Source of the DNA: Candidatus Acetothermia bacterium
GTDB lineage: Bacteria > Bipolaricaulota > Bipolaricaulia > RBG-16-55-9 > DRXL01
Direction of reading: 5' to 3'
Assembly: GCA_022683945.1 (NCBI GenBank)
Contig: JAJHSH010000039.1
Span: 1-39,541 of the forward strand
DNA length: 39,541 bases
A model generated the notes under the pieces. That model was not told the origin of the DNA. It saw nothing but the letters and a program-made list of their open reading frames with translations, and did not search any database. Below are positions 7,617 to 16,964 of this stretch, one piece after another. Made by a program: the position numbers and the translations under genes. Numbering within the stretch: the first letter of the stretch is position 1; every line of letters starts with the position of its first letter.

Positions 7617-8849
7617 ATGACCCAATTCGGTCGTCGGCGGATGCGTGTGCTGGGTATGCTGATCGTCTTATTGATTGCTTTGGGGATGCTCTGGGGGTTG
7701 TTGACAGCGCCCGCACAGACTCATAATAATCTCTTCTCCCCATTGCTGGAAGTCTATCAACGCGTCAAGACGCACTTCTATAAGCCTGAAAACTCCCCAG
7801 ATGCCCGTCTGCTCAAGGGTGCCATCCAAGGTCTGATCGAGGCGCTCGAAGATCCGTATAGTCGCTATCTCTCTCCCGACGAGCTGCGTCAGTTCAACGA
7901 GGGCTTTGACAAAGAAGTCTTAGAAGAGTTCGGTGGACTGGGGATGCAGATCGAAGTCCGTGACGGGAGACTCTTGGTCGTCGCGCCGCTCCACGACACG
8001 CCCGCTTTTCGTGCGGGCATCGAAGCCGGCGATTGGATTACAGAGATCAACGGGGAATCTACCAAGGGCATCGCCCAAGAGCAGGCCGTGCGCAAGCTGC
8101 GCGGCCCCAAAGACACCAAAGTCACTTTAAAAGTCCGCCGCGAAGACGGCACCGAAAAGACTTTCGAGATCGTGCGCGATATTATAAAAATCAAGATCGT
8201 CAGTCATAGCCGTATCGCCAACGGACGTGTCGGCTATATCCAAGTTTATACGTTCAATACGCTTACTGCTGAAGACGTCGAGAAAGCGCTGCAAGATCTG
8301 TTGACGCAGCCCTTGGAGGGGCTCATTTTGGATCTACGCAACAACCCCGGCGGCTTGCTCCACGAAGCGATAGAGCTGGCCAGTCTCTTCGTTGACACGG
8401 GAGCGATCTTGCGGGTGCAGAGCCGCACGGGCTCGGAAGTCTATAATTCTAAGGGCAACCGCTATCCCAATCTGCCCTTAGCCGTGCTCATCAATCGCGG
8501 CACGGCCAGCGCCTCGGAGATCGTCGCCGGAGCGATCCGTGATCACCAGATGGGGGCGCTCTTCGGCAGGAGAACCTTCGGCAAGGGCGTCGTTCAGACG
8601 TCTTACGAGCTGAAAGACGGCGGCGCTCTTTTGATTACTACAGCGGAGTACTTCACACCCAAGGGGAGAAGAGTCCACGAGAACGGTCTGACCCCGGATG
8701 TGACGTTAGAGCGCGAGGCCGATGTGCTGCCGCGCGCGCTCGGCTGGGTCTTGAGCCAAGCGGGGAAGACCTGCCCATGCGTCATGCCCTCCCATGATCG
8801 AAGTGCGCGGGCTCAGCCATCGCCCTATCTGGTCTGGTTCTCACCCTAA
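7617..8849 (+). CDS. S41 family C-terminal processing peptidase (CtpA/Prc type)
   Basis: These serine peptidases cut periplasmic or membrane proteins near their C-termini. The 410 residues begin with an N-terminal signal or anchor helix (about 9-30). An N-terminal helical part follows, then a PDZ domain (about 105-190, GGLGMQIE...PAFRAGIEAGDWI) and the S41 core. The catalytic Ser298 lies in GTASASE and Lys323 in RTFGKGVVQ, 25 residues apart as in CtpA enzymes. The last roughly 30 residues after VLPRALGWVL are not conserved-looking and end SPYLVWFSP. This tail overlaps the start of the downstream ATPase gene by 56 nt in another frame. Confidence 0.94.
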   Translation: MTQFGRRRMRVLGMLIVLLIALGMLWGLLTAPAQTHNNLFSPLLEVYQRVKTHFYKPENSPDARLLKGAIQGLIEALEDPYSRYLSPDELRQFNEGFDKEVLEEFGGLGMQIEVRDGRLLVVAPLHDTPAFRAGIEAGDWITEINGESTKGIAQEQAVRKLRGPKDTKVTLKVRREDGTEKTFEIVRDIIKIKIVSHSRIANGRVGYIQVYTFNTLTAEDVEKALQDLLTQPLEGLILDLRNNPGGLLHEAIELASLFVDTGAILRVQSRTGSEVYNSKGNRYPNLPLAVLINRGTASASEIVAGAIRDHQMGALFGRRTFGKGVVQTSYELKDGGALLITTAEYFTPKGRRVHENGLTPDVTLEREADVLPRALGWVLSQAGKTCPCVMPSHDRSARAQPSPYLVWFSP

Positions 8850-10233
8850 ACTGTTCGAGCGCTTAGACCTGACGCTCGCGCCGGGGGAGATCGTTTGGCT
8901 CTCCGGGCGCAACGGCGCGGGCAAGACAACGCTTGCTCGATATCTGGCTGGGCTGCTCATCCCTGCGGAAGGCTCTGTAACGGTAGATGGCTTTGACACC
9001 CGCAATTTAACAGATCTGCGCGAGGTGCGCCGTCGTGTCGGTCTGCTCTTCCAAGAGAGCCACGCTCACCTCGTCGCGCAGACGCTCTTGGAAGAAGTGG
9101 CTTTTGGGTTAGAGAATCTGGCCTTCCCGCCCGAAGAGATTGAGCGGCGCTCGCGGGCCGCGTTGGAGCGTGTAGGGCTGGGGAGATATTCAGCGCAAAC
9201 CGTAGATGCTCTCATCCCCGCGGAGCGCCAGCGCTTGGCCATAGCGGGGCTCTTGGCGCTGAAGCCGCGCTATTTTATCTTCGATGAACCCGACACCGCC
9301 GCCGATGATGAGATCTTGAGAGAGATGATTCTCTTGCTCAAAGAATTACGAGCCGCGGGGCACGGGATTCTGCTCATCTCGCACCGGGAGTTTGAAGAGC
9401 GCTTTTACGATCGCGCGCTGCGGCTGGAGCACGGGCAATTAAATGTCATAGCGAGTCCTGTAGGGACGAAAAATTTTTCGCCCCTGCTGCCAGAGACCCT
9501 TCGAACTCACGAACTCTCCTTCGCGTTAGAGGCGCAGAATCTGAGCTTTGCTTATGAGGGTTCTTCGGAGTTTGTGCTTCGCGATCTTTCGCTCGCGGTG
9601 CGTGCGGGAGAGTTTATTGTATTGCAAGGAGCTGCCGGTTCAGGAAAATCGTCGTTGGTGCAGCTTCTGGCGGGCTTGGAAGAGCCTTCGAGGGGAGAAG
9701 TTTTGCTCAATAAGAGAGAGATATTGGCCTTGCGCGCCGCCGAGCGCGTGCGTTTTGTGGGCTTGGTCTTTCAAGAACCTTCCCAGCAGCTCTTGGGGGA
9801 GAGCGTCGCTGCCGAGCTGGAGCTGGGCTTGGAAGCCCAGAATCTCAGCCAAGAAGAGCGAGAGGCGCGCGTGCGTTGGGCCTGCGAGTCCGTGGGATTG
9901 GATTGGGAGCAGTTGCGCGCGCGCCCGGCGCAGACGCTGAGCGGTGGAGAGGGTGCACGGCTGGCCATCGCCGCGATACTCGTTCTCGATCCCCAGATGC
10001 TCATTCTTGACGAGACGATCTACGCACTCGACCCCGAAGGCCAACGGCAGATTCTAACGATGTTGCAAAAGTTGCACTCTCAGGGCAAGACGGTTCTCTT
10101 GGTAGTCTCATCGGGGTTTGAAGAATGGGCGGAGCGCTTGTGGGTTCTGAAGGACGGGAAACTGATTGAGCAAGATAACAAAGATAACAAAAAGAGTAGG
10201 GGCGAACGGCCGTTCGCCCCTACTCTGGGGTGA
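8794..10233 (+). CDS. fused two-domain ECF/CbiO-type ABC transporter ATPase
   Basis: Two ABC ATPase domains in one chain should energise a membrane transporter, most like the EcfA1/EcfA2 pair of vitamin and metal importers. Domain 1 has Walker A GRNGAGKT (38-45), Q-loop LLFQES, Walker B FIFDEP and switch His197, but the signature LSGGQ is replaced by LIPAERQ (140-146). Domain 2 has Walker A GAAGSGKS (279-286), signature LSGGE (382-386) and Walker B LILDE (403-407), but Ser where the switch His is expected. One intact and one degenerate ATP site is the inference. No T or S component gene is nearby. The C-terminus SRGERPFAPT is encoded by a palindromic repeat. The start ATG lies inside the peptidase gene. 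Confidence 0.88.
   Translation: MIEVRGLSHRPIWSGSHPKLFERLDLTLAPGEIVWLSGRNGAGKTTLARYLAGLLIPAEGSVTVDGFDTRNLTDLREVRRRVGLLFQESHAHLVAQTLLEEVAFGLENLAFPPEEIERRSRAALERVGLGRYSAQTVDALIPAERQRLAIAGLLALKPRYFIFDEPDTAADDEILREMILLLKELRAAGHGILLISHREFEERFYDRALRLEHGQLNVIASPVGTKNFSPLLPETLRTHELSFALEAQNLSFAYEGSSEFVLRDLSLAVRAGEFIVLQGAAGSGKSSLVQLLAGLEEPSRGEVLLNKREILALRAAERVRFVGLVFQEPSQQLLGESVAAELELGLEAQNLSQEEREARVRWACESVGLDWEQLRARPAQTLSGGEGARLAIAAILVLDPQMLILDETIYALDPEGQRQILTMLQKLHSQGKTVLLVVSSGFEEWAERLWVLKDGKLIEQDNKDNKKSRGERPFAPTLG
10193..10226. repeat. perfect 34-bp palindrome, GTAGGGGCG type
   Basis: Two 17-bp arms (AGAGTAGGGGCGAACGG and its complement) meet without a spacer. It lies across the last codons of the ATPase gene and just after the stop of the convergent DUF4384 gene, where it may also serve as a transcription-end hairpin for both. 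Similar core sequences occur at 14602-14630 and 16821-16848. Confidence 0.8.
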
Positions 10234-10244
10234 GGACGAGAAGG

Positions 10245-11699
10245 TCAGTTGTTCGCGGCTAGGCCGTAGACAACGCCAAAGCCGACGACTCCCTGAATAC
10301 ACGCGGTCTTTCCTCCGCCCTGCACCAGCAGCACAAAAGTACCCAAGGCGCTGTAAGGGAGAGCCGCGGTGCTGAAGGAGCCGATGAACCCGATCTGGAT
10401 ACTGAAAAGACTGGTGATTCGTTGGAACGAGAGCGATGGCCCCAGAGATTGAACGGCCAAAGCGTTGAAGAAGACTCCGGCATCTCTGATGTTCATCACT
10501 CCGGGGATGGCGACGATAGAAGCCCCGCTGCCGATGGGCACGCTGAACGGGTTCTGCACGGGCAGACCCGAACAAGCAGCGGGCAGCATCACCGGGAAGG
10601 GCCACGGGAACGGATGGGGATAGGGCCAGGGGAACGGGAAGGGTCCCGGGGTCGGGAAGAACCAACCAAAAATAAAGAGAATGATCGAGATCGGCGTGAA
10701 GAACGGCGGTGGGACCACTACGATGATCACTACGATCTGACCGGTGAAGACATCAATGATCACCACCAAGTATGGGTTGACCTGACAGAAGGCTTGCAGA
10801 TACGTCCCCGCGGGGAGCGTCGCCCCGGAGACGTTGGCAGTTCTGTCGGTGCGCATCACGCCAACAAACTCGCATCTATTCTGGATTTCTTGGATATTGA
10901 TCTGTTGGGGAGCCGTGCCCAGCGCTTGCGGCTGCCCCGGCGCAGCGGCCATTCCCTGAGCTTGCGCCAGGGCCTGACCGAGGCCCGCAGCGTTGAGCAA
11001 CGGCAGCAATTGCGCCGAGAGTTGGAAGAACTGCATCGATCCGGGCGTGATCACTTGTTGGACTTGGAACTGGCTTCCCCCTGGGGGAGGCTGCGGCGGC
11101 TGAGTGATGGGCGTGCAGAAGGGCGGCGTTCCGACCGTCCCCGGTGGACAGGTCTGCGGCGGTTGCGGCTGACCGACAGCGACGATCTGCAATTGAGCTA
11201 CAGCAGTAGCAACTTTGCCTGCCGGCAGGATCGCTTGGATCTGTTGGCCGACGGCTTGGGGGTTGGTGCCCAAGAGCGGGAAGGTCCCCGTTCCACCTTC
11301 TAACTGGGGAATGCGCTCCGTAGAAGCGATGATCTGAACGTATTCTGGACCCAGAGGTGGAGCGCAGACCAGTTGGTAGGTCATAATGCCCGGCAGTCGC
11401 TTCCATTCGGTGTCGTTGACCAGATTGTTGGATTCGAAGCGATTGGGCAGGAGTCGCGTGACGTTGTTGCCCTGAATGTCGAGAATATAAGCGTAATACG
11501 GGGCTTGATTGGCGCGATAACGAATCTCGATAGTTTGTCCGACGGCGCAGACGGGACGACTCACTTCGATGAAGGCCTGGAACTCGGTGGGCTGAATGAC
11601 GATCCCCAAGGGCGACGGCTGCCCTTGGCTGAAGCTCGGTGCGCCGCTCAAGAGACTGAGCAGCACCACCCCCAACACGAAGATAGAGAGACGTCTCAT
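10245..11699 (-). CDS. secreted DUF4384-domain protein with Pro/Phe/Trp-rich tract
   Basis: The 484-residue protein has a signal peptide (about 1-24). A DUF4384-like domain follows (about 40-150: VGQTIEIRYRANQAPYYAYILDIQGN, LLPNRFESNN, IIASTERIP), a domain seen in many envelope and kinase-associated proteins of unknown role. Next come Pro/Gln-rich linkers with CPPGTVGTPPFCTP, a hydrophobic segment (about 325-350), and a tract alternating Pro with Phe and Trp at about 355-375. The C-terminal part is a predicted beta domain with two Cys. Shine-Dalgarno AGGAGG lies 9 nt before the ATG. It is convergent with the ATPase gene, 11 nt away. The exact function is unknown. Confidence 0.8.
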   Translation of the reverse strand: MRRLSIFVLGVVLLSLLSGAPSFSQGQPSPLGIVIQPTEFQAFIEVSRPVCAVGQTIEIRYRANQAPYYAYILDIQGNNVTRLLPNRFESNNLVNDTEWKRLPGIMTYQLVCAPPLGPEYVQIIASTERIPQLEGGTGTFPLLGTNPQAVGQQIQAILPAGKVATAVAQLQIVAVGQPQPPQTCPPGTVGTPPFCTPITQPPQPPPGGSQFQVQQVITPGSMQFFQLSAQLLPLLNAAGLGQALAQAQGMAAAPGQPQALGTAPQQINIQEIQNRCEFVGVMRTDRTANVSGATLPAGTYLQAFCQVNPYLVVIIDVFTGQIVVIIVVVPPPFFTPISIILFIFGWFFPTPGPFPFPWPYPHPFPWPFPVMLPAACSGLPVQNPFSVPIGSGASIVAIPGVMNIRDAGVFFNALAVQSLGPSLSFQRITSLFSIQIGFIGSFSTAALPYSALGTFVLLVQGGGKTACIQGVVGFGVVYGLAANN

Positions 11700-11836
11700 G
11701 AAAAGATCCCTCCTTTTAGGGTCATTGACACTCTCTTTTTCTCCCCTGCGCAGTTATTAAGTAGAATATGGCTCACCCTCCTTTGCAGGGTTTCTCAGTA
11801 TATACTAGATATTCTAGCTAAAGTTTCACCGCCGAG

Positions 11837-11865
11837 TTGTCACGGGGTTGAATATCTATTATTCT
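11837..11865 (+). promoter_or_regulatory. possible gpsA promoter giving a near-leaderless mRNA
   Basis: TTGTCA, 17-nt spacer, TATTCT. The -10 box ends only 7 nt before the gpsA ATG, so the transcript would begin at or next to the start codon. The box match is moderate. Confidence 0.35.
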
Positions 11866-11872
11866 CAAAGGC

Positions 11873-12868
11873 ATGAAGATCTCGGTCATCGGGGCCGGCG
11901 GATGGGGAACAGCGCTGTCGCGGCTCTTGGCGCGCAAGGGACACTCGGTCTCTCTATGGGCGCGTAACTCACGGCTTACCCAAGACCTAGAGAAGAGACG
12001 CGTTAATGAGAGATATCTTCCCGGTGTCACGCTGCCCATAGAGAATCTTCGAGTCACCAGCGATCTGGTCGAAGCTCTCAAAGATACTGAAGTCGTTCTC
12101 TTGGCCGTGCCGTCGTTCGCCGTGCGCGAGACGGCGCGCACATTGAAGCCCCTCTTGAGAGATCACGTTCTGGCTGTGGTGAATACTGCCAAAGGGCTGG
12201 AGCGCCAGACGCTCTGCACGATGTCTAAAGTGCTTAAAGAAGAGCTAGAAGAGAAGATCTTCACGCTCTCCGGCCCCAGCCACGCCGAAGAAGTCGGCCG
12301 AGACGCTCCCACGAGCGTGGTCATCGCCGGAGAGGATGCCCAAACGGGGATCACATTACAGAAAGCGTTTATGACCGAGCGCTTTCGTCTCTATTTCAGC
12401 GATGATATTTTAGGAGTGGAGTACGGCGGCACTGTGAAGAATATTATTGCATTGGCGGCGGGCATCTCCGATGGGCTAGGCTATGGGGATAATACAAAAG
12501 CAGCGCTGATCGCGCGCGGCTTGGCCGAGATTGTGCGTTTAGGCGTGAAGCTCGGCGCGCAGCGCGAGACGTTCTTCGGGCTCTCGGGCCTAGGGGATTT
12601 GGTCGTCACGTGTACCAGCCCTCACAGTCGTAATCGGGCGGTGGGCTATCGCATTGGCCGAGGGGAAAAGCTCTCACAGATTTTGAAAAATATGGCGATG
12701 GTCGCTGAAGGCGTCTATGCGACAGAGGCCGTGCGCGCTCTGGCTCGTGCGAAGGGAGCAGAGCTGCCCATCACCGAGGCCGTTTATGCTATGCTCTATG
12801 AAGACGCAGACCCGATAGAACAATTGAACTCACTGATGACCCGTGAACCCAAGCGGGAGGTCCTATAA
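11873..12868 (+). CDS. gpsA: glycerol-3-phosphate dehydrogenase [NAD(P)+]
   Basis: GpsA reduces dihydroxyacetone phosphate to sn-glycerol 3-phosphate, the backbone of bacterial-type phospholipids. The 331 residues contain the dinucleotide loop GAGGWGTA (8-15), LAVPSFAVRE, NTAKGLE, LSGPSHAEEV, the catalytic-lysine region YGGTVKNIIALAAG and GLSGLGDLVVTCTS. Length and order are normal. Only 3 nt separate it from gcvT, so gpsA, gcvT and lipB form one operon. The presence of gpsA fits ester lipids built on glycerol 3-phosphate. Confidence 0.97.
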   Translation: MKISVIGAGGWGTALSRLLARKGHSVSLWARNSRLTQDLEKRRVNERYLPGVTLPIENLRVTSDLVEALKDTEVVLLAVPSFAVRETARTLKPLLRDHVLAVVNTAKGLERQTLCTMSKVLKEELEEKIFTLSGPSHAEEVGRDAPTSVVIAGEDAQTGITLQKAFMTERFRLYFSDDILGVEYGGTVKNIIALAAGISDGLGYGDNTKAALIARGLAEIVRLGVKLGAQRETFFGLSGLGDLVVTCTSPHSRNRAVGYRIGRGEKLSQILKNMAMVAEGVYATEAVRALARAKGAELPITEAVYAMLYEDADPIEQLNSLMTREPKREVL

Positions 12869-12871
12869 TCT

Positions 12872-13956
<1,085 letters not shown>

Positions 13957-13960
<4 letters not shown>

Positions 13961-14685
13961 AGATGAAAGAGCTAGTTCTTCTCGATCTGGGGCTGCGAGA
14001 GTATCGCAAAGTCTGGGAATTGCAGCACGAGCTGGTCGCCCGCCGTCTTGGCGGCGAGATCGCCGATACGCTGGTGCTGGTCGAGCACCCGGCGGTCTTC
14101 ACCGTCGGCCGCGCTGCCCAGATGGCTGCGGCGCCCCACCCGTTCCCTCCCCGCAAGCGGGGAGGGTCAGGGAGGGGTATCCCGTGTTGGGCCATCGAGC
14201 GCGGCGGCCAGATGACCTTTCACGGGCCCGGCCAACTCGTGGGCTATCCCATTATAGACTTAAGGGCACGCGGACGAGACCTCCAACGCTATCTCCGAGA
14301 CCTAGAAGAAGTCTTAATGCTCACAACTTCAGATTTGGGCCTCTCAGCCACGCGCCGCACAGGGCGCACCGGGGTCTGGGTACAAGAGAAGAAGATCGCG
14401 TCGATTGGGATCGCGGTCAAGCGCTGGGTGAGCTATCACGGCTTTGCGCTCAACGTCTCCACAGATTTAAGTTATTTTCGCGCTATTCAGCCCTGCGGGC
14501 TCGACGGAAGCGTCATAACTTCGATGGCCGAACAATTGGGGAGACCGCTGGAACTAGAGACTGTCAAGCCCCTTCTGACGAGACGCTTCCAACAGATCTT
14601 TGTAGGGGCTTGGTTAACCAAGCCCCCCACGAGCGTAACGGCGATCACCGCGAGCTTATTGACTGGTGCCCCCTCTCTGCGCTAG
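13957..14685 (+). CDS. lipB: octanoyltransferase LipB carrying two in-frame palindromic repeats
   Basis: LipB moves octanoate from ACP to lipoyl-dependent proteins such as GcvH. The family motifs VEHPAVFTVGR, RGGQMTFHGPGQLVGYP, KIASIGIAV and FALNV are present, with Lys146 and Cys180 (IQPCG) as catalytic residues. Between GRAAQ and the RGGQ motif, where homologues have a short variable loop, residues about 58-76 (PHPFPPRKRGGSGRG) are encoded by a palindromic repeat. A second palindrome encodes GAWLTKPP (217-224) in a C-terminal extension. Both leave the frame open and the motifs intact, so the enzyme is probably active. Overlap with gcvT is ATGA. Confidence 0.95.
14138..14178. repeat. palindromic repeat inserted in lipB
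   Basis: The core 14145-14166 is a perfect 10-bp stem, CCCTCCCCGC / GCGGGGAGGG, around AA, flanked by a further G-run (TCAGGGAGGGG). Arrangement and sequence match the element in murD at 1-76, in the opposite orientation relative to the host gene. It encodes residues about 61-75 of LipB. Confidence 0.75.
14602..14630. repeat. GTAGGGGC-type palindrome in 3' end of lipB
   Basis: Positions 14605-14626 are a perfect 22-bp palindrome (GGGGCTTGGTT and its complement). With the preceding GTA it belongs to the same GTAGGGGC family as 10193-10226 and 16821-16848. It encodes the C-terminal GAWLTKPP of LipB. Confidence 0.7.
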
Positions 14686-14688
14686 ACT
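14659..14688 (+). promoter_or_regulatory. promoter of von Willebrand A protein gene, inside lipB end
   Basis: TTGACT (14659-14664), 18-nt spacer, TAGACT (14683-14688), with the -10 box over the lipB stop codon. The expected start of transcription is about 14695, leaving a short leader with Shine-Dalgarno GAGGAGA before the ATG at 14718. Confidence 0.6.
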
Positions 14689-14717
14689 GTGTATTGAGAT
14701 AGAAGAGGAGACAGAGC

Positions 14718-16811
14718 ATGAGCCTTAAGCGTCTCGTTATCGTTCTGGTCTTTACAGCATTGGCATCTGTCGCTCGTTCGACAGGCCAGATCCCAGTATT
14801 ACAGATCGAACAGATGGTAGATCCCACAACGTTCTTTACCAAAGGCAGCGGCCAATCTCCAGAATCGGCTGCCGTGAAGATTCTCTTGCGCGGCCAACCC
14901 AAACCCGAAAGACCCATTGATCTCGTCTTTATCTTAGATCGCTCGGCCAGCACCAATCTCGCTACCGTCAAGAAGATCGCCCTGGAGTTCTTGCATCACT
15001 TGAGCGAAGGGGATCGTATCGGCTTAGTAGTCTTGGCCGAGAGAGCGGAAACGCTGCTGAGCCTCAGCGAAGACCGTGCGCAGGCCTATCAGCTGATTGA
15101 GTCTCTGACGCGCGGCAAGCAGACCGCGCTCGGTGAGGCCTTGGCTGTTGCTCTCGATGAGCTATTGCAAAACGGGCGCCCCGATGCACTCCGTGCTATT
15201 GTTCTGCCTTCCGACGGCAACAATCTCGTAGGACGCTTGCCCCTGCCCGAAGCTCAGCGTGCGGGTACCCATCAAATCCCCATCTACGCGGTCGGCATCA
15301 GCAGCAATCTCAACCGAACGGCGCTCAGCCGGATCGCGGCTGCTTCGGGCGGCAGCTTTTTCGGCGCTTACAGCGCCAATGTCTATGAGAGCATCTTCAA
15401 AAGATTAGGACGCGAGGCCGTCGCACGCCACCTTCGACTAACGGTCACGCTGCCGGCGATCTTTATTTTTGAGGGGGCTTTTGAGCCGGCCCAAGTCCGT
15501 CGCGGCGCACAGGGGGCAACCGTATTAGAATGGAGCTTCCCCGTCGTGGTGCAAGGGGAGACGCGCACGGTCGCTTTTCAGATCGGCGCACGCCAAGCCG
15601 GGGCTTTTCTGCTAGGTGCAGGTTCGCTCTTAGAGTATCGCGACCTCAAAAATAAATTACAGAGAGAGCCCATCCCCCCTGTGGCCCTGAAGATCGAGAA
15701 GATCAACAAGCCTCCGCTGGCAGCCTTCCGATTCTCTCCTGAACTTCCTAGGCTCAACGATCGCGTCTGCTTCGATGCGCGAGAATCGAAAGACCCTGAC
15801 GGGAAGATCATACAGTACGCGTGGGACTGGGAGAGCGACGGCACGTTCGACGCTGTTTTGAAAGAGCCGAGAGTCTGTCGCGTCTTTGACGTCACGGGAT
15901 CTTTCAATGTGACACTCCGTGTCACCGATGAGGACGGCGCGACCGCGCAAGTGACCCGTTCGTTCTCTATCCATCTGCTCCCCGGTGTCACAGCCCCCGT
16001 CGCGGTCGCTATACCCACCGCACGGTTCACGTTCCATCCGACTACGCCCAACGCCGGAGAGCCAGTGAGCTTCGATGCTTCGGAGTCGCGCTCCGGCAAC
16101 GGCGAGATCGTTCAATACGAATGGGATTGGGATGGCGACGGAACGTTCGATGAGAGAGGCACTATCCCTCAAGTGCAGCACACTTTCAGCGACTCCGGGC
16201 CACGCACCGTCGTGCTCAGGGTGACCAACAGTCAACAGAAGAGCGCGACGTTCTCTCAACAGCTTGTGATTATAGGGCGTGTGCCCTTTGGGTTTAAGTT
16301 AGAGACGCTGGCGACGGCTCAGCTCTCCGGTGGCGAGCTGGGCTGGGAGCCTTGGCTGCGCTACTATACCCGCGACGGGCGCGTTACCGACGAAGATCTC
16401 AGAGACGCTGCCACGCGCTTTGGCATCGGCGTTTATGTGCCAGGGACGCGCTATCTGCTTATGCAACAAGATCTGGAGACGCTCAACCATCTCAATCAGA
16501 TCTATAAGTTGGGGAAGACTCTCAACATAAGCGCAGCCGAGGCCAAGGGCTATCGTGCGTTCGGCTCTGAGGTCAGCGGGCTGGGACAGATCTATCTCCA
16601 TGAAAAGATTCTCAATCAGCCGCTGGCGCTGGCGACGCCGCCGCTCTTAATTTATCGAGAGCAAAAATTAGTAGCAGTACGATATGTAGCATTTTCCACA
16701 GAAGAGGGTCGGCTCTTTGGCCTGAGCGTGCATCGTTGGCCCAAAGCCGGCGACGCTTTTGTCCTCACCGTCTGGTTGATTCCTAACCCCAACGGGCCCT
16801 TTGCGCCTTAG
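14718..16811 (+). CDS. secreted von Willebrand factor A / PKD-repeat protein
   Basis: This 697-residue protein is probably an exported binding or adhesion protein; no enzyme motif is seen. It has a signal peptide (about 1-23). A von Willebrand A domain follows (about 65-235) with a metal-binding MIDAS motif D74-R-S-A-S and a late SDG in place of the more usual TDG. A linker beta domain leads to two PKD-like Ig domains (about 330-420 and 425-515), each with the pattern F(D)A-E-S then W-D-W-(E/D)-x-DG-T-F-D. A unique C-terminal domain of about 180 residues completes it. The gene has its own promoter at 14659-14688 and a palindrome 9 nt after its stop. Confidence 0.85.
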   Translation: MSLKRLVIVLVFTALASVARSTGQIPVLQIEQMVDPTTFFTKGSGQSPESAAVKILLRGQPKPERPIDLVFILDRSASTNLATVKKIALEFLHHLSEGDRIGLVVLAERAETLLSLSEDRAQAYQLIESLTRGKQTALGEALAVALDELLQNGRPDALRAIVLPSDGNNLVGRLPLPEAQRAGTHQIPIYAVGISSNLNRTALSRIAAASGGSFFGAYSANVYESIFKRLGREAVARHLRLTVTLPAIFIFEGAFEPAQVRRGAQGATVLEWSFPVVVQGETRTVAFQIGARQAGAFLLGAGSLLEYRDLKNKLQREPIPPVALKIEKINKPPLAAFRFSPELPRLNDRVCFDARESKDPDGKIIQYAWDWESDGTFDAVLKEPRVCRVFDVTGSFNVTLRVTDEDGATAQVTRSFSIHLLPGVTAPVAVAIPTARFTFHPTTPNAGEPVSFDASESRSGNGEIVQYEWDWDGDGTFDERGTIPQVQHTFSDSGPRTVVLRVTNSQQKSATFSQQLVIIGRVPFGFKLETLATAQLSGGELGWEPWLRYYTRDGRVTDEDLRDAATRFGIGVYVPGTRYLLMQQDLETLNHLNQIYKLGKTLNISAAEAKGYRAFGSEVSGLGQIYLHEKILNQPLALATPPLLIYREQKLVAVRYVAFSTEEGRLFGLSVHRWPKAGDAFVLTVWLIPNPNGPFAP

Positions 16812-16820
16812 GGTGGCTTG

Positions 16821-16848
16821 GTAGGGGCGTACGGTCGTGCGCCCCTAC
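16821..16848. repeat. GTAGGGGCG-type hairpin, possible terminator
   Basis: The 12-bp stem begins GTAGGGGCG and ends CGCCCCTAC, with one G-T pair and the loop GGTC. It lies 9 nt after the stop of the von Willebrand A gene and has no T-run, so termination is uncertain. Third member of the family seen at 10193 and 14602. Confidence 0.65.
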
Positions 16849-16888
16849 AAGGGACAAAGTTCACTTCTCTTCATTGCTGACGGCCCTT

Positions 16889-16910
16889 CTCTTGCGCTCT
16901 CTCTTGCGCT
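16889..16910 (+). repeat. short tandem repeat before glycosyltransferase gene
   Basis: CTCTTGCGCT occurs twice with a 12-bp period, in the 153-nt gap between the von Willebrand A gene and the glycosyltransferase gene. The rest of the gap holds the hairpin at 16821 and an isolated TTGACG (16917) without a well-placed -10 box. Confidence 0.5.
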
Positions 16911-16964
16911 AAGCTCTTGACGGTGATGAGAGCCATGCACAGATTATGCCGAGAGGGGCGTCTT

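Noticed and set aside
10422..11303. 293-residue open frame on the plus strand
   Set aside because: It is antisense to the DUF4384 gene, is almost entirely Arg, Gly and Asp, and has no Shine-Dalgarno or domain.
11806..11865. TATACTAGATATTCT cluster as a strong gpsA promoter
   Set aside because: No -35 box stands at the right distance; only the weaker TTGTCA/TATTCT pair was kept, at low confidence.
16917..16964. TTG start adding 16 residues to the WecG/TagA protein
   Set aside because: The added residues are not family-like and have no ribosome site; ATG 16965 has GAGAGG at 8 nt.
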